Assembly: GCA_009782665.1 (NCBI GenBank)
Contig: WRIP01000071.1
Span: 1 to 6,684, forward strand
Direction of reading: 5' to 3'
DNA: 6,684 nt
Source of the DNA: Oscillospiraceae bacterium
Lineage (GTDB): Bacteria > Bacillota > Clostridia > Oscillospirales > Ruminococcaceae
The position numbers were made by a program, and so were the translations under genes. The notes under the pieces are model-generated. The model saw only the letters and a program-made list of their open reading frames with translations. It ran no database searches and was not told where the DNA came from. This document shows positions 5,638 to 6,684 of this stretch, piece after piece. Position 1 is the first letter of the stretch, and each line of letters starts with the position of its first letter.

Positions 5638-6326
5638 TTACCTGTTCGTCGGAACGTAACCGCAATCAATCAGCAGTTGTTTTGCATCATCGCTCAGCAT
5701 CCATTCATATAAAAATGTATATCCCATTGATCGAGCATCCCTGCTCTTCACCAGGTAAAATTCATTGATGAAAGGATACGAACCCTCGGAAATAGTTACA
5801 ACAGTCGGGGTCACGCCATCTACCGATATTATCTTAAGATTTTCGTTTGTGTACATCATCTCAGCATATTAGTATACCGAAAACCCTATTGCTCCGCCAC
5901 TGCCGCCATATTCGGAAATGGCATCTATAAGTCCTCCCACGAAACCGGGTACCTGCTCCCTGGGAGGTGTTTCCGGTTCTACATCCTTCATAAGGAGCTT
6001 GAGAAACATCATATGGCTTCCACTCTCGTGATTGCGTTGAAGGCAACAATGGGACCATTATCCCCGCCGACTTCACTCCAATCCTTAATTTGTCCCGTAT
6101 ATATTCCGATTAACTGTTCGGTAGTGAGATTGTTTATCGGGTTATTCTTGTTTACAATGAACACAAGAGCATCAAGTCCGTAAGGGATGATGTCGAGAGA
6201 ACTGTTCTCGATTTGATCTGTCAAGGTGTCCGGTGCTTCATATTCACTGCCAATAACAGTAATGCAACCTAACAAAGAGCATGGATTAATTTTTCTCGGA
6301 TTTTGATTGACACGGATAGAATACAT
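5638..6326 (-). pseudogene. Decayed PstS-like phosphate-binding protein (N-terminal lobe lost, frameshift, in-frame stop)
   Basis: Pieces read on the minus strand join into a PstS-family (PBP-like) sequence. The first open frame (6009-6326) contains GLDALVFIVNKNNPI and LTTEQLIGIYTGQIKDWSEVGG, but then leaves the family sequence at PIVAF. Shifting frame at about 6037-6040 restores QRNHESGSHMMF, the phosphate-contacting loop, which is explained by loss of one C. This frame continues through EQVPGFVGGLIDAISEYGGSGGAIGFSVY to a TAA at 5869-5871, where the family has a Tyr codon, and resumes in the same frame with YAEMMYTNENLKIISVDGV to the natural end GYVPTNR at 5638. Resemblance starts only near 6258; residues before it (MYSIRVNQ...) are not PstS-like, and the usual signal peptide and first lobe are absent. 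Intact proteins of this class are about 280-320 residues; here about 200 are recognisable. The two point lesions could be assembly errors, but the missing lobe argues for real decay. Confidence 0.82.
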
Positions 6327-6328
6327 GG

Positions 6329-6343
6329 ACGGGTTACACCCGT
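6329..6343. repeat. Short inverted repeat between the PstS remnant and the kinase-like gene
   Basis: ACGGGT and ACCCGT arms (6 bp) flank a 3-base loop TAC. Outer GAAT/ATTC bases can extend the structure with a bulge. No long T-run follows directly on either strand, so it is not a convincing terminator. It sits at the ragged 5' end of the PstS-like remnant. Confidence 0.35.
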
Positions 6344-6416
6344 ATTCTTAACCTTTTCCGGCTGGAGTAGGATTTTTGTTTAGAAAACCGATTATACCCT
6401 TTTGTATAAGAGAAAA

Positions 6417-6422
6417 GTGAGG
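6417..6422 (+). promoter_or_regulatory. Ribosome binding site of the kinase-like gene
   Basis: GTGAGG on the plus strand ends 8 bases before the ATG at 6431. Upstream AT-rich sequence holds TATACC and TATAAG motifs that might be -10 boxes, but no good -35 partner is visible. Confidence 0.55.
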
Positions 6423-6430
6423 TTCTCTGC

Positions 6431-6684
6431 ATGAACATACCAAGCAATTTTTTCAAGCACTATCTCCGCAATGTCTACTTCTTTTGTGGTACTGCTTGCG
6501 GAGGTAAAACGACGATTTCAAAAGCGTTTGCTGAAAAGCATGGGTTTTTCTGGCTTGATGAAGACACTCTCAACAAGCAAATGATAGATATTGCAGAACC
6601 TGAACATCAACGAGCATGGTGTTCCCGTCCAACTGATTGGGAAATCTACTTTAATCGACCATATATGGAATATCATCAGTGGCT
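6431..6684 (+). CDS. P-loop kinase/ATPase-like protein, start only (cut by window end)
   Basis: The first 84 codons are present and remain open to the window edge. The N-terminus MNIPSNFFKHYLRNVYFF leads into a Walker A loop GTACGGKT at residues 20-27, followed by TISKAFAEKHGFFWLDEDTL, where the Asp pair D43/D45 sits where small-molecule kinases of the shikimate/adenylate kinase fold place substrate-binding acids. The layout (strand, P-loop, helix, LDED strand) fits a kinase-type P-loop NTPase rather than an ABC ATPase. I recall similar uncharacterised 'AAA family ATPase' proteins in Clostridia, but I cannot name the substrate. It has its own ribosome binding site, is transcribed away from the PstS remnant, and shows no link to the transporter operon. 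Confidence 0.75.
   Translation, partial: MNIPSNFFKHYLRNVYFFCGTACGGKTTISKAFAEKHGFFWLDEDTLNKQMIDIAEPEHQRAWCSRPTDWEIYFNRPYMEYHQW

Noticed and set aside
5861..6076. 71-residue minus-strand open frame across the PstS remnant
   Set aside because: It is in the wrong frame; the neighbouring frame carries the PstS-like QRNHESGSHMMF and GGSGGAIGFSVY motifs.

Overview
The window looks like a chromosomal stretch from an anaerobic Bacillota of the class Clostridia. The grounds are strong AGGAGG-type ribosome binding sites, sigma-A type promoters, Gram-positive style lipoproteins, a moderate-to-low GC content judged by eye, and family resemblances (DUF3842, short CbiO, CbiMN fusion, PstS-like protein). 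I have not placed it more narrowly.

Left part (1-2535, minus strand): a tightly packed operon, read right to left, for a group I energy-coupling factor (ECF) nickel/cobalt importer. It runs CbiMN/NikMN (substrate-specific membrane component fused to an N-like domain), CbiQ/NikQ (transmembrane coupling protein), CbiO/NikO (ATPase), then the first 13 codons of a gene whose start resembles LarE, the sulfur transferase of nickel-pincer-nucleotide cofactor synthesis. All three junctions overlap (GTGA, TGATG, ATGA), so translation is probably coupled. If the LarE reading is right, nickel is the likelier substrate. A 232-bp leader (2536-2767) carries a good promoter and several palindromes that may regulate the operon.

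Middle (2768-4445): a DUF3842 gene (minus) lies upstream of the transporter. It is divergent from an orphan lipoprotein substrate-binding protein of the iron/cobalamin/metal-chelate type (plus). Two divergent promoters sit in the 211-bp gap, and they show that the binding protein starts at 3390 rather than at an earlier in-frame ATG.

Right part (4506-6684): a second lipoprotein with a weak resemblance to the DUF3298/RsiV fold follows on the plus strand, 60 bp behind the binding protein. After a 202-bp gap comes a decayed PstS-like phosphate-binding protein on the minus strand (missing N-lobe, one frameshift, one in-frame stop). Last is the start of a plus-strand P-loop kinase-like protein, cut by the window end.

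Working model: nikMNQO imports Ni2+ (or Co2+) through the membrane, and the LarE-like protein would use nickel downstream. The orphan binding protein has no permease or ATPase here, so its partner must lie elsewhere. No gap between genes exceeds 300 bases. I see no rRNA, tRNA, CRISPR array, insertion sequence or recognisable riboswitch.
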